Positions 36,019 through 44,920 of a DNA stretch of 64,000 nucleotides are shown piece by piece (position 1 is the first letter of the stretch; every line of letters begins with the position of its first letter). The stretch covers positions 558,001-622,000 of the forward strand of contig NZ_FUYA01000001.1 of assembly GCF_900167065.1 (NCBI RefSeq). The letters run 5' to 3'. The translations under genes and the position numbers were made by a program. Under the pieces are notes generated by a model. It worked only from the letters and a program-made list of their open reading frames with translations, ran no database searches and was not told the origin of the DNA. The DNA is from Desulfobaculum bizertense DSM 18034. GTDB lineage: Bacteria > Desulfobacterota > Desulfovibrionia > Desulfovibrionales > Desulfovibrionaceae.

Positions 36019-37170
36019 ATGCAGAAATCTGTTCGATTTCAGGCTGGAGCAGTGCTCCTGCTGAGCCTGTGTTGCGTTTTGGCTTTTGGGCGCAGTGCGT
36101 TTTGTGCTGAAAAAATTTTGTGCGTGTATGACAGAGGTTTTGTCCCGCTTGCCTATGAGCGCAATCAAAAGGCTCTTGGCTTTGAGGCAGACGTTTTGCG
36201 CGCAGCCTTGCAGTATTCGTCCTATGAGCCACGCTTTGAGGCTATGGATGACTGGAGCAAGGCCCAGCAGCGGGTTTCTGGTGGTGAGGCGAAAGTTGCC
36301 CTTGGTATGACCCGGACCCCGATTCGGGACAAAGTTTTTCTTTTTCCGAAGACGCCGAGTGTTGATCTGAATCTGAGTTTTTTTGTGCGTAGCTCCGAAG
36401 GAATGCACAATGTCAATGACATCCGGGGGCATCAGGTCGGAACGCTTGGCGACACCCTGTATGAACGCCTTCTGGAATCTTTTGGCGGCGTCAGTGTTCG
36501 GCGCTTTGAGACAGAAGACGAGGGCCTGACTGCACTCAAAAATGGTGAAGTTGATGCTTTTTTTGGTGCGGACAGAATCATTCGGTACCACATACAGCGA
36601 GACAATATTTCTGGCCTCAAGACTGTTGGCATTCCGCTGGCGCAGGTGCCCGTGTATTTTGCCGTGCATCGCCATACTCCCAAACTTCGCGATGCCATTG
36701 AACAGGGACTGGAGCGAATTCTGGAAAATGGACGCTATGACAAGCTTTTTCGGAAGTGGTTTGTTCGTGAGCTGTCCCCAAAGCAGAAGACACAGCTTTT
36801 GACAGCTGCGCAAAAGGCGCGGGGTGCCCGCTATCTTCCTGGTCGCGGGCATGGCGAAGGTGCTGCGGTCCTCATGTGTTCTGGAAAGATGTATAGCGCT
36901 GGCTCTTTGGTCAAAGGCCCAACGCAGGACTATTCCCCACTGGAGTCGGCACTTTTGCAGGCTGCGGCTGCGGGGAATCTCGAAGTGCGGGCCGTGACCG
37001 TTGTGAAAGCAAACGGCGAGGCTCGGGTACTTTCGGCGAAAGAACGGAAGTTTGTTCGGCATTTTGGACGTGACGTGCTGGTCTTGTGGGACCCAAGTCC
37101 AGGAACACACGCGACGTGGATGATTACGCAAATGTTACCGTACTCGGGGAAGGGCGCAAGTCGGCAGTAA
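36019..37170 (+). CDS. Periplasmic solute-binding protein fused to a degenerate cytidine-deaminase-like domain
   Basis: 383 residues from the ATG at 36019, giving a clean signal peptide (AGAVLLLSLCCVLAF, cut near FCA). Residues 30-265 are a family 3 amino-acid-type binding domain (LGFEADVLRAAL, VALGMTRTPIRDKVFLFP, GEVDAFFGADRI). Residues 275-383 align with cytidine deaminase: GAAVLMCSGKMYSAG for the first strands, SPLESALLQAAAAG for the CAE helix with E309 kept but the Cys replaced by Pro, LSAKERKFVRHFG at 338 for PCGACRQ, and a terminal MLPYSGKG resembling LLPY. All zinc ligands are gone, so it is not a zinc deaminase. No permease genes are adjacent. A longer frame starting at 35941 is possible but lacks a better SD. 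Confidence 0.7.
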   Translation: MQKSVRFQAGAVLLLSLCCVLAFGRSAFCAEKILCVYDRGFVPLAYERNQKALGFEADVLRAALQYSSYEPRFEAMDDWSKAQQRVSGGEAKVALGMTRTPIRDKVFLFPKTPSVDLNLSFFVRSSEGMHNVNDIRGHQVGTLGDTLYERLLESFGGVSVRRFETEDEGLTALKNGEVDAFFGADRIIRYHIQRDNISGLKTVGIPLAQVPVYFAVHRHTPKLRDAIEQGLERILENGRYDKLFRKWFVRELSPKQKTQLLTAAQKARGARYLPGRGHGEGAAVLMCSGKMYSAGSLVKGPTQDYSPLESALLQAAAAGNLEVRAVTVVKANGEARVLSAKERKFVRHFGRDVLVLWDPSPGTHATWMITQMLPYSGKGASRQ

Positions 37171-37232
37171 ATATGCTAGGATAGCCCGGAGGAAGACTCT
37201 GGAGCTTGTGCCTTTTTGATGGGAGGAAGGTT

Positions 37233-38216
37233 ATGCATAGCGTTCTCGCAGTGGATATCGGAGGGACGAACAGCCGTTTTGCTGCATTTACAGTTAATGC
37301 ATACGGAGTGCTGGAGCAGGGGGAAACCCTGTGGCTCGAAACGCGTCGTTTTGCATCGTTTCAGGCGTTGATGCAGGGCGTTCGTGACGCAAACTTTGCC
37401 TTGTCTCCACACGATGCAGACTGTGTTGGGCTTGCTGTTGCTGGTCCTGTGCAGCGGGAAGGACGCTACTCCAATCCGTCTAATATCCCGTGGGATATTG
37501 ATCTTGTTCACCGAGATGCCGAACTTCTGCGTGATTATGTTTTGCTGAATGACTTTACGGCGCAGGCCTATGCCTGTCTGACTCCTGCTCTGAGCGATGC
37601 CTTGCAGGTTTTGCCGGGGCGAATTGTCCCTCGGGCAACCCGGGCCGTCGTTGGAGCGGGAACTGGTTTGGGGAAGGCTGCGCTTGTACCTGACGAGTCA
37701 GATGTTTTTCATGTGATGCCTACAGAAGGCGGACATGCGGTATTTCCGTTTATTAGCCGTGACGAATTTGAGTTCATGGATTTTGTTATGCAGCGTACAG
37801 GACGCCAGCAGGTCATTGGGGATCTGGTGGTGTCTGGGCCGGGGCTGTCGCTTGTGCACGAGTACCTGACGGGAGAACGGCTTGCACCTTCGGAAGTTGC
37901 CGAGGGCTTGCTGCCGCAGTCTCGAACGCTGGCATGGGCTGCACGGTTTTATGGTCGTGCCTGTCGGAATTTTGTGCTGAATACGCTCGCTCTTGGCGGT
38001 TTGTACATCGCCGGAGGTGTTGCCGCAAAGACTCCTCAGCTCGTGACCTGCCCTGCGTTTCGTTCGGCATTTCACTGGTCAGAAACGCATGGGGAAATGC
38101 TTGAGGAAATTCCGGTCTGGCTGAATGCAAATGAGCATTCCGGGTTGTGGGGTGCTGCTTTTGCCGCGTTGCGATATCTGGGAGTGGAGCAGGGCGCAGG
38201 CTGGACCAAGGCATAG
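37233..38216 (+). CDS. glk: Glucokinase (Glk family)
   Basis: 327 residues from the ATG at 37233 preceded by GGAGGAAGG. ATP/sugar motifs VDIGGTNSRFA, LNDFTAQA, VGAGTGLGKA and TEGGHAVF are present, with late GGLYIAGGVA. Phosphorylates glucose. The gap after the solute-binding gene is 62 bases. A terminator follows. Confidence 0.93.
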   Translation: MHSVLAVDIGGTNSRFAAFTVNAYGVLEQGETLWLETRRFASFQALMQGVRDANFALSPHDADCVGLAVAGPVQREGRYSNPSNIPWDIDLVHRDAELLRDYVLLNDFTAQAYACLTPALSDALQVLPGRIVPRATRAVVGAGTGLGKAALVPDESDVFHVMPTEGGHAVFPFISRDEFEFMDFVMQRTGRQQVIGDLVVSGPGLSLVHEYLTGERLAPSEVAEGLLPQSRTLAWAARFYGRACRNFVLNTLALGGLYIAGGVAAKTPQLVTCPAFRSAFHWSETHGEMLEEIPVWLNANEHSGLWGAAFAALRYLGVEQGAGWTKA

Positions 38217-38237
38217 GCAATAGAGGAAAAAGAAACA

Positions 38238-38273
38238 GGCACATGCGGTTTTTCTGGCGTGTGCCATTTTTTT
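38238..38273 (+). terminator. Terminator of glk
   Basis: GGCACATGC pairs with GCGTGTGCC (one T-G pair) and is followed by ATTTTTTT. Confidence 0.75.
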
Positions 38274-38606
38274 GTGGCACATGGTGAGCCTCCATCTTCA
38301 TCATTTGGTTGAAAGTGCAGCTATTGTGAATAACAGAAACTGATTTCTGCCTATTTTTTATTTCAGATTGTTTTTCTATAATATAATTTGTGAAAAAGTC
38401 TGTTTTGTACTAGATATGAACATGTAGGTCGAAAGAAGATATATATCAGAAAGTGAAGGATTTTAGGCTGTTAAATTCCCTACAAAAAAAAGGGAAAAGC
38501 AATGGCAAAGGTCTTTTAAAAAGGATATGTTCCCTTTTGACTGACGTCTCAGAGTCCTTTGTGGCAAAGGATTCTGATTTCAGCCTTTTTATTCAGGAGT
38601 TCGATT
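38274..38606 (+). promoter_or_regulatory. AT-rich promoter and structured leader of the Rrf2 gene
   Basis: A marked AT-rich stretch has two overlapping TATAAT boxes (38377-38382 and 38382-38387) without a good -35, which suggests an activator-dependent or repressed promoter. Downstream, CAGAGTCCTTTG (38550-38561), loop TGG, CAAAGGATTCTG (38565-38576) form a 12-bp hairpin 30 bases before the Rrf2 ATG. An outer AAAAGGGAA/TTCCCTTTT pairing (near 38489 and 38530) is possible. I see no supported gene here. Confidence 0.5.
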
Positions 38607-39023
38607 ATGAAACTGTCTACCCGGAGTCGCTATGGAACCCGGATGCTGATTGACATTGCTCTGCATAGCAATGGGCGGCCCGTTTCCGTAAGCGACATTT
38701 CCAAACGCCTTGGAGTCTCGGTTAAATATCTGGAGCAGCTCATTCGCCCGCTCAAGCGCGGGGGCTATCTGGATAGTGTGCGCGGACCCAAAGGTGGACA
38801 CATGTTGACTCGCTCTCCCGAAGAAATCACTGTTGGCGAAGTTGTTCGATTGCTTGAGGGCGGGATTAACCTGACAGAATGTGTTGCAGAACCAGACAAA
38901 TGCGAAAGGGCAGAAACATGCTCTGTGCGCGACGTCTGGGTCGAGGCGACCCGCGCCATGAATTCCATTCTGGATTCCATGACCCTTTCGCAAATTAGCC
39001 ATAGTGAGGGGTCCTGCTGCTAG
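38607..39023 (+). CDS. Rrf2 family transcriptional regulator with a three-cysteine cluster
   Basis: 138 residues from the ATG at 38607, eight bases after CAGGAG. Winged-helix start MKLSTRSRYGTRMLIDIA, recognition helix ISKRLGVSVKYLEQLI and wing GGYLDSVRGPKGG are typical. C92, C99 and C105 are spaced much like the IscR iron-sulfur ligands, so it probably binds a Fe-S cluster and senses redox, NO or iron. The end SEGSCC adds two cysteines. No isc genes are adjacent; its own AT-rich upstream region is a likely target (autoregulation). Confidence 0.9.
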   Translation: MKLSTRSRYGTRMLIDIALHSNGRPVSVSDISKRLGVSVKYLEQLIRPLKRGGYLDSVRGPKGGHMLTRSPEEITVGEVVRLLEGGINLTECVAEPDKCERAETCSVRDVWVEATRAMNSILDSMTLSQISHSEGSCC

Positions 39024-39115
39024 GCGTCGTTGTGGTGGTGACGCTCAGTACGGGGAGAGGCCGAGAAAACTCGGTCCGCAGGAGAAGACTTTTTGGTCCA
39101 GTGGCTGGACCACAT

Positions 39116-39150
39116 GCAGGAAGACTCTAGTAGAGACTTCCTGCTTTTTT
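39116..39150 (+). terminator. Terminator of the Rrf2 gene
   Basis: GCAGGAAG-TCT and AGA-CTTCCTGC arms with a short AGTAG-type loop, followed by six T at 39145-39150. Confidence 0.8.
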
Positions 39151-39537
39151 ATTGTGGAAAAAACTCTGAGCGTGACGGTGAAGGCTACAGTGGATTTGGG
39201 CTTTTTGCGCAATGCCATACACAGTGCGGACGGGTATTTTTGCAAAAAGAAGAAAAACAGCTGTATACAACGCTATTTTCAGATGCATATTTGAGACGAT
39301 TCAATATGTGTGAGCCTGTTTTGAACTGTATGTGAATCATGTAACATGAATTTGCGAACGTTTTATTGTGATGCTGTGTATGCATGCACTTGCAGTTTGC
39401 AAAGAAGTATTGTACCCAGAGCATCCTTTACCGCAGAACGCCGAAGCATGCGGACCGTCCGGTCCTGCCCTGCCGTTTTCCAGCCCGAATGCGCACGCGT
39501 CCTGCCCGAGTCTCAACCCCCTTAAAGGTTAGGTATT
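39151..39537 (+). other. 387-bp gene-free leader region before the DEAD-box helicase
   Basis: No ORF here has good codon use. The left half is AT-rich; the right half is GC-rich, with a GGACC/GGTCC hairpin at 39452-39465 and a final AGGTTAGG SD. Long 5' leaders are usual for cold-inducible DEAD-box helicase genes, but no specific regulatory element can be named. Confidence 0.4.
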
Positions 39538-41310
39538 ATGGAGAGTTTTAAGGCCCTTGGCCTTTCGGACGAAATTTGTGAGGCGCTGGCCAAAAAAGGT
39601 TTCAGCAACCCCACCCCCATTCAGGAAGCTGTGATTCCCAGACTGCTTGGCGGCGAAAAGGACACCATTGGTCAGGCTGCTACCGGTACTGGTAAGACCG
39701 CAGCCTTTGGTTTGCCTATTTTGGAATCTGTGGAAGAAAAAGCTGGTCATGTGCAGGCACTGGTCCTGGCACCGACCCGTGAACTGGCCATTCAGGTGGC
39801 CGACGAAATGAGTTCTTTGCAGGGCAGGCGTCGAGTTCATATTTTGCCTATCTATGGTGGGCAGTCTTTTGGTCCGCAGTTTAAAGGACTGCGTCGTGGT
39901 GCCGACATCGTTGTTGGTACTCCTGGTCGTGTGATTGACCACATTGAGCGTGGTAGCCTCGACCTCTCCCAGCTGAAATTCCTCGTATTGGATGAGGCAG
40001 ACGAGATGCTGAACATGGGCTTCATTGACGACATTGAAGCTGTCATGAATGCTGCATCTCCCGATCGTCGGACACTGCTGTTTTCCGCAACCATGCCTCC
40101 GGACATTCTGCGCATTGCCCGCCGCTACATGAAAGAATTCGATCATGTTGCCGTGAAGCGCGAACAGCGTGATATGCCGCTGACCGAGCAGGTATACTAC
40201 GAAGTCAACGAAGGCGATCGTTTCGAGGCCCTGTGCCGCGTGATCGACGCTACCGAAGACTTCTATGGTCTTGTTTTCTGCCGTACCCGTGCAGACGTTG
40301 ACCAGGTTGCTGTACGCTTGCAGGAGCGTGGCTACGGTGCAGAGGGCCTTCATGGTGAGGCATCTCAGGCCCAGCGCGAAAAAGTGCTGGAGTCCTTCCG
40401 CCGTCGCCGCATTAAGGTCCTGGCTGCAACTGACGTTGCTGCCCGTGGTATCGACGTTCAGGACCTGACGCATGTTGTGAACTTCGCACTGCCTCAGGAC
40501 CCCGAAACCTACGTGCACCGCATTGGCCGTACTGGCCGTGCTGGCCGTACTGGTCGTGCTGTTACCCTGATTTCCCCCAACGAGTTCCGCCGCCTGCGCT
40601 ACATTGTGCGCAATGCAAATGGCGAAATCCAGAAGGGAACCCTCCCGGCAGTGCAGGCTGTTGTGGATGCTCGCAAGAAGCGCCTTTTTGAGGGCATTAC
40701 TGGCGTTGCAGAAAAGGGTGGCATGGAGCCGTTCGAAGGTTTTGCTTCCGAACTGGTTGAGTCTCTTGGCGCAGAGCAGGCTCTGACTGCTGTGCTCAAG
40801 ATGGCATACAGCGATGCACTTGATCCTTCCCGCTACCGCGAAATCAGCGAAGCCTCCCGCCGCAACAGCCGTGGCAATGGCCGTGCTGAAATGTTCTTTG
40901 CTGGTGGTCGTGCAGACGGTCTGTCCCCGCGTGAGCTGGTTGACGTTGTTGCTCGTGATGCACACGTCAATTCCCGTCTCATTCAGGGCGTCCGCATCAT
41001 GGCTCGCCACGCCATCTTCACCGTTCCGGATGAAGAGGTTGAGGGTATTGAACGCGCATTCCGCAAGCTGGCCGCTGGCGCTCCGCCGCTGGTCAGACGT
41101 TCTCGCGACAATCGCCGCCGTTCTTCCGGTGGTGGCTATGACCGTCGCCGGAATGATGGTGGTGGACGTCCTCGCCGCGATTACCGTGGTGGACCCCGCC
41201 GTCAGGGTGGAGGCTATAACGGAAACCGGTCCGAAGGTCGTGGCCGTTCCGAAAATCGTGCTCCGCGTTCTGACCGTCGTCCCCCTCGCTCTGCAGAGAG
41301 CAACGCATAG
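39538..41310 (+). CDS. deaD: DEAD-box ATP-dependent RNA helicase (DeaD/CsdA type)
   Basis: 590 residues. Q-motif NPTPIQEAVIP, motif I AATGTGKT, motif II LDEADEM, SAT, motif V ATDVAARGID and motif VI HRIGRTGRAGR are intact. A C-terminal DbpA-like RNA-binding region (about 475-520) precedes an Arg/Gly-rich tail with many RR, GGG and RDYRGG repeats. Acts in ribosome assembly and mRNA turnover, often at low temperature. Strongly biased codons indicate high expression. Confidence 0.95.
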   Translation: MESFKALGLSDEICEALAKKGFSNPTPIQEAVIPRLLGGEKDTIGQAATGTGKTAAFGLPILESVEEKAGHVQALVLAPTRELAIQVADEMSSLQGRRRVHILPIYGGQSFGPQFKGLRRGADIVVGTPGRVIDHIERGSLDLSQLKFLVLDEADEMLNMGFIDDIEAVMNAASPDRRTLLFSATMPPDILRIARRYMKEFDHVAVKREQRDMPLTEQVYYEVNEGDRFEALCRVIDATEDFYGLVFCRTRADVDQVAVRLQERGYGAEGLHGEASQAQREKVLESFRRRRIKVLAATDVAARGIDVQDLTHVVNFALPQDPETYVHRIGRTGRAGRTGRAVTLISPNEFRRLRYIVRNANGEIQKGTLPAVQAVVDARKKRLFEGITGVAEKGGMEPFEGFASELVESLGAEQALTAVLKMAYSDALDPSRYREISEASRRNSRGNGRAEMFFAGGRADGLSPRELVDVVARDAHVNSRLIQGVRIMARHAIFTVPDEEVEGIERAFRKLAAGAPPLVRRSRDNRRRSSGGGYDRRRNDGGGRPRRDYRGGPRRQGGGYNGNRSEGRGRSENRAPRSDRRPPRSAESNA

Positions 41311-41323
41311 TTTGAATGCACAT

Positions 41324-41356
41324 CAAAAGCGCCTCCCTTGGGAGGCGCTTTTTTTT
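41324..41356. terminator. Bidirectional terminator between the helicase and the ArsS-like gene
   Basis: AAAAGCGCCTCCC and GGAGGCGCTTTT with loop TTG-G, A-run and T-run on opposite sides. The T-run joins the stop codon of the convergent gene at 41355. Confidence 0.88.
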
Positions 41357-42296
41357 ATGCGGTCCAGATGAGTCCTGCCGGACCTGTGCCCGACACACAG
41401 CCAAGGCATTGTGGTCCTGTCAGGACATGTCGGCGTTCCAGTTCTTCGCGCCCAATGTTTCTCGACATGATGTTTGGACTTTCCCCCAGAACACAGGGGC
41501 GCTCAAGCGCCTGATTAAAATCGCAGTCATACAGAAGTCCATCCCAGCCAACAGAAATCCCATTCTGACAGTTTAGCCCCGGCAGATTCGCTCCGCTTTG
41601 GGCAGAGACCTGCATCTGTACAAAAAGATCATCCTCATCAAGCGTGGTAAGGATTTCCATAAAGCGCCACAGCGGAACATTCACGTGTGGAATCAGCGCC
41701 GTGACTTTGACGTTGAGAATTTCTTCAAACAGGGTGCGCACCGTCCTGTCATAGGCAATGCGCAGGCTCGGTGCGTGTGGCCCGAGCGGCTGATGCAGAA
41801 TGAGTGAAAGCTGGAGATCCGGAGACATGCCATAGCCACGATCATTGAGCTTGTGCAGGACGCGAATTTGTGACGGAACAAGGGCGTCGTCAGGAAGCTC
41901 GTTAATGTAATTTTCCAGATAGCCGGGCAGGGCGGCAACAAGCTTCACCCTGTATCGGGCGTAGAGGTCCAGAATATCCTCAAGGCCTTCCAGAGTGAGG
42001 GCTGCAAGGCTGGTGTAGACCGTGAGGGGGAATTCTGGACTGAGGGTTTTGAGCAGTTGCCGAAAGTGCGGATTAAGTTCTGGTGCGCCGCCTGTGAGGT
42101 GAAGCTCGACTGGGGTAAGGCGTCTGGCAAGTTCTATGGCTTCAAGGATTACTGCCCAGCCCATCATGTCCCGCTCTGAGGGCAGGCAGGAGAGTGGGCA
42201 GTTGAGACAGGTGAGCATGCAGCGCGTTCCAAGATTGAGCTGCATGTGTTCTATACGCCGGACGCCTAAGGTTCCCCGCAGGGGCTGGAGAAGCAT
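41355..42296 (-). CDS. Radical SAM protein, ArsS/DUF3641-like
   Basis: 313 residues; AAGGAG lies six bases before the ATG. The radical SAM cluster is C26-X3-C30-X2-C33 (RCMLTCLNC), followed by LHLTGGAPELNP and, in the C-terminal half, WDGLLYDCDFNQAL, both typical of ArsS (arsenosugar biosynthesis). The C-terminal auxiliary-cluster region keeps CLGC but ends SGTGPAGLIWTA instead of the usual Cys/Sec-containing GSSCGG. No arsM is nearby, so another substrate is likely. Paired with the DJ-1/PfpI gene upstream (14-base gap). Confidence 0.8.
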   Translation of the reverse strand: MLLQPLRGTLGVRRIEHMQLNLGTRCMLTCLNCPLSCLPSERDMMGWAVILEAIELARRLTPVELHLTGGAPELNPHFRQLLKTLSPEFPLTVYTSLAALTLEGLEDILDLYARYRVKLVAALPGYLENYINELPDDALVPSQIRVLHKLNDRGYGMSPDLQLSLILHQPLGPHAPSLRIAYDRTVRTLFEEILNVKVTALIPHVNVPLWRFMEILTTLDEDDLFVQMQVSAQSGANLPGLNCQNGISVGWDGLLYDCDFNQALERPCVLGESPNIMSRNIGREELERRHVLTGPQCLGCVSGTGPAGLIWTA

Positions 42297-42310
42297 GTGC
42301 GCTCCTTGGC

Positions 42311-42835
42311 TTAACCCTTGGCCACAGCAATGACGGCCTGCATGAATGCGGGCAGGTCGTCAGGCTTGCGGCTGGATATTTGATTGCGGTCAACAACAAC
42401 TTCTGCATCTTCCCAGCGGCCACCGGCATTGCGAATGTCATCCGCAATGGCAACCGTTGACGTGCAGCGGAATCCATCCAGAATATTGGCAGAAACAGGA
42501 ACCCAGCCACCATGGCAGATATGGGCAATGGGTTTGCCTGCCTCGTGCATGGCGCGGGTAATGTCCTTAACGTGCTGCGAGCGCCGGAGACGGTCAGGAG
42601 CAAAGCCTCCGGGAATGATGAGAAGGTGGTATCGTTCTGGGCTGACATCCCTGATGGCAATGTCCGCAACGCAGGGGTAGCCATGTTTGGATACGTAGCT
42701 GTGGTCCTTTTCTGGCCCGGCAATGAGGACCTCTGCACCTGCTTCGCGCAGGCGAAGAACGGGATACCACAGCTCCAGATCTTCATAGTTGTCTTCAACA
42801 AAAACCAGTGCAATTTTCCCCAGCAACTCCTGCAT
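42311..42835 (-). CDS. DJ-1/PfpI family protein
   Basis: 174 residues, with AAGGAGG upstream. The nucleophile elbow is AHICHGGWVPVSA (Cys in ICHGG), and VEDNYEDLELWYP with a conserved Glu is present. Relatives are called intracellular protease PfpI, glyoxalase III or deglycase; activity cannot be fixed from sequence. First gene of a two-gene unit with the radical SAM protein. Confidence 0.88.
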   Translation of the reverse strand: MQELLGKIALVFVEDNYEDLELWYPVLRLREAGAEVLIAGPEKDHSYVSKHGYPCVADIAIRDVSPERYHLLIIPGGFAPDRLRRSQHVKDITRAMHEAGKPIAHICHGGWVPVSANILDGFRCTSTVAIADDIRNAGGRWEDAEVVVDRNQISSRKPDDLPAFMQAVIAVAKG

Positions 42836-42974
42836 GGCGAGTCCTCCTTGTCCAGAAAAGATGTATACAGTACAGTGCGCACAGTATCAGAGAAGTATAC
42901 GCTATGCTGAGGCTTGCGGCAATTCGCCGCCGAACTTCGGTGAGAAGTGACTATTCGGAAAAGGAGACTGCACT

Positions 42975-43463
42975 ATGCTGCTGCGAAAGCGGGCTTGGGA
43001 CCTGATGCGGGAGGATGTCACCAGAGGGGTGCGCGGTGAGAACCTGATCTTTCTGTTGCGCCGGATGCAGGCGGCAATTGAACGGGATGCGGATAATCAT
43101 GTGGCCGTGATTGAAGACAGTCATGGTCATTACCTTGGAGTCATCACCATGTGGGATGTGGTGGGCTATTTTGAGAAGCAGATTTTTCAGCGGGATGAGC
43201 TTGTGGATTTTGAACATGCTGACTGGGATAAAGCTTTTGCGACTGCGTGCCGATTGAGTTGTCACATTGGCGTGGAGAAGCTCATGCGACAGCATGGCGT
43301 GCCATGCCTTGAACCCACAACACCCATGATTCTGATTTTGGAAAATCTTCAGCGGGACCGTCGAGACTGGGCACTGGTCCGTGAGGGAGAAAAAATACTG
43401 GGTATTGTCTTGAAAACAGATATATTTCAGGAGATTGGGGATGAAGTCTTGCAGGTGTTCTAA
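42975..43463 (+). CDS. CBS-domain pair protein
   Basis: 162 residues, with AAGGAG before the ATG. The first CBS motif is clear (AWDLMREDV...VAVIEDSHGHYLGVITMWDVV) and the second is weaker (WALVREGEKILGIVLKTDIFQ). The middle inserts HADWDKAFATACRLSC. It has no other domain, so probably binds adenosyl ligands as a small sensor. Divergent from the DJ-1 gene. Confidence 0.8.
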   Translation: MLLRKRAWDLMREDVTRGVRGENLIFLLRRMQAAIERDADNHVAVIEDSHGHYLGVITMWDVVGYFEKQIFQRDELVDFEHADWDKAFATACRLSCHIGVEKLMRQHGVPCLEPTTPMILILENLQRDRRDWALVREGEKILGIVLKTDIFQEIGDEVLQVF

Positions 43464-43490
43464 TGCAGGTACAGCCCTGAAAGATATGTA

Positions 43491-43514
43491 AAGTCGCAGT
43501 CTTGCGGCTTTTTT
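43491..43514 (+). terminator. Terminator after the CBS gene
   Basis: AAGTCGCA, loop GTCT, TGCGGCTT, then T-run; short stem with one T-G pair. Confidence 0.6.
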
Positions 43515-43637
43515 CTTGTGGTAGAGACAAAAGAGGAGTGAACGCACTGCGGCGTGTGACCGTCTCTGTCACAGTACAGAAGCTTTTCAGTCACCCTTCT
43601 CCATGCTACAAGCGCGGTTACAGGAGAAAAATGCCGT

Positions 43638-44891
43638 ATGTCCAAGCTGTTCAGTGTACTGATTTTGCCGCTCGTTCTCTTTTTGGGAGCATTTGTCCTG
43701 AATGTTTCTGGAATGACCATAACGCCGGGACTTCCCGAAGCTGCCTGCTACGCTGCTGCGGGGCTGGCCGGGGTTTTGTGCTGGCGATTTAAGCGCAGTC
43801 GGGGCGTTTTTGCCACGGGGTTGATACTTCTTGGCTTTTGGCTGGTGAGTTTTCCTCTGGCTTCAGGCATGCAGTATGATGCTGTCAGTCTGGTCGGCTA
43901 TGCAGCCTATGCAGATCTCCTGCCCATCTTTTTTTGTATTCTGGTTCTCATGGGAGACCGTGGCCTTTTGACACCGTGGGGCATCCTTTTTTTCTCCGCA
44001 GTGGCATTCTGTGGCGCGCTGTTTCTGACCGTCGTGGACGGTGGCTGGGGCCTGCTGACTCCGCAGGTCGCGCAGGATCTCCAGAATCTCTTTGCGACGA
44101 CGCTTCATCACCGCCTGCTTCCAAGCTGGGCCGACATGTGGACCTGGCTCCCTCAGCCCGCAATGGTGCACACGTTTTTAGCCGTTGTCTTTTTGCTCCT
44201 TCGGGCTTTTTTTCTTGCTGATCCTCTGGAAGTTGGTTTTCTGGGAGCCTTGCTGTGCACTGCCGCAGGCCTGCACTGTGTTGGAAACCCTTCGGCCTCC
44301 GGGCTGTTTTTTTTCGCGGCCTTTGTGAGTCTTATTGTGCCGCTTTTCCAGGATTCCTACCGCATGGCCTTTCTTGATGAACTGACGGAAATTCCCTCAC
44401 GGCGAGCCATGACAGCCGACTTTAAGAAGCTTGGGGGCTGCTATGCGCTTGCCATGTGTGACATTGACCATTTTAAAAAGTTTAATGACACCTATGGGCA
44501 TGACGTCGGCGATGATGTTTTGCGTATGGTGGCAACGCATCTGAACCGGGTGAGTGGCGGAGGAAGTGCCTACCGCTATGGTGGTGAAGAATTTGCCATC
44601 CTTTTTCCGAATTCCAATACGACCGACGCCCAGCCTCATCTGGAACAGGTCAGAGCCAATATTGAAAACTCGCCGTTTACGCTTCGGGCAAATGACCGGG
44701 CTGGAAGTGGGGCCAAGGGACGCGGGAAGGCAACGCCCAAACCTCGTGAGACTGTTTCTGTGACAATTTCTATTGGCGTTGCTGAACGCAAAGACCAGCG
44801 CCAGCAGCCAGAAGATGTTTTGAAAGAGGCGGACAAAGCCTTGTACAAGGCAAAGAACAGCGGGCGTAATCAGGTGGCCGTGGGGCACTAG
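43638..44891 (+). CDS. Membrane diguanylate cyclase (GGDEF)
   Basis: 417 residues. Seven or so hydrophobic helices fill residues 1-235 as a sensor region without a named domain. The GGDEF domain follows: FLDELTEIPSRRA, CDIDHFKKFNDTYGH, active-site RYGGEEF and a late ALYKAKNSGRNQV. No RxxD inhibitory site precedes GGEEF (the region reads SGGGSAYR), so product inhibition by that site is not expected. An insert rich in K/G/R (about 350-365) lies within the domain. Makes c-di-GMP. Confidence 0.92.
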   Translation: MSKLFSVLILPLVLFLGAFVLNVSGMTITPGLPEAACYAAAGLAGVLCWRFKRSRGVFATGLILLGFWLVSFPLASGMQYDAVSLVGYAAYADLLPIFFCILVLMGDRGLLTPWGILFFSAVAFCGALFLTVVDGGWGLLTPQVAQDLQNLFATTLHHRLLPSWADMWTWLPQPAMVHTFLAVVFLLLRAFFLADPLEVGFLGALLCTAAGLHCVGNPSASGLFFFAAFVSLIVPLFQDSYRMAFLDELTEIPSRRAMTADFKKLGGCYALAMCDIDHFKKFNDTYGHDVGDDVLRMVATHLNRVSGGGSAYRYGGEEFAILFPNSNTTDAQPHLEQVRANIENSPFTLRANDRAGSGAKGRGKATPKPRETVSVTISIGVAERKDQRQQPEDVLKEADKALYKAKNSGRNQVAVGH

Positions 44892-44920
44892 TTCGTTCAC
44901 ACATATTTTGAAAATGCATG

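Noticed and set aside
38453-38653. 66-residue frame overlapping the Rrf2 start
   Set aside because: It crosses the leader hairpin and enters the Rrf2 gene in another frame; no SD.
39093-39335. 80-residue frame between the Rrf2 and helicase genes
   Set aside because: Starts within the Rrf2 terminator hairpin, has no SD and an odd composition.
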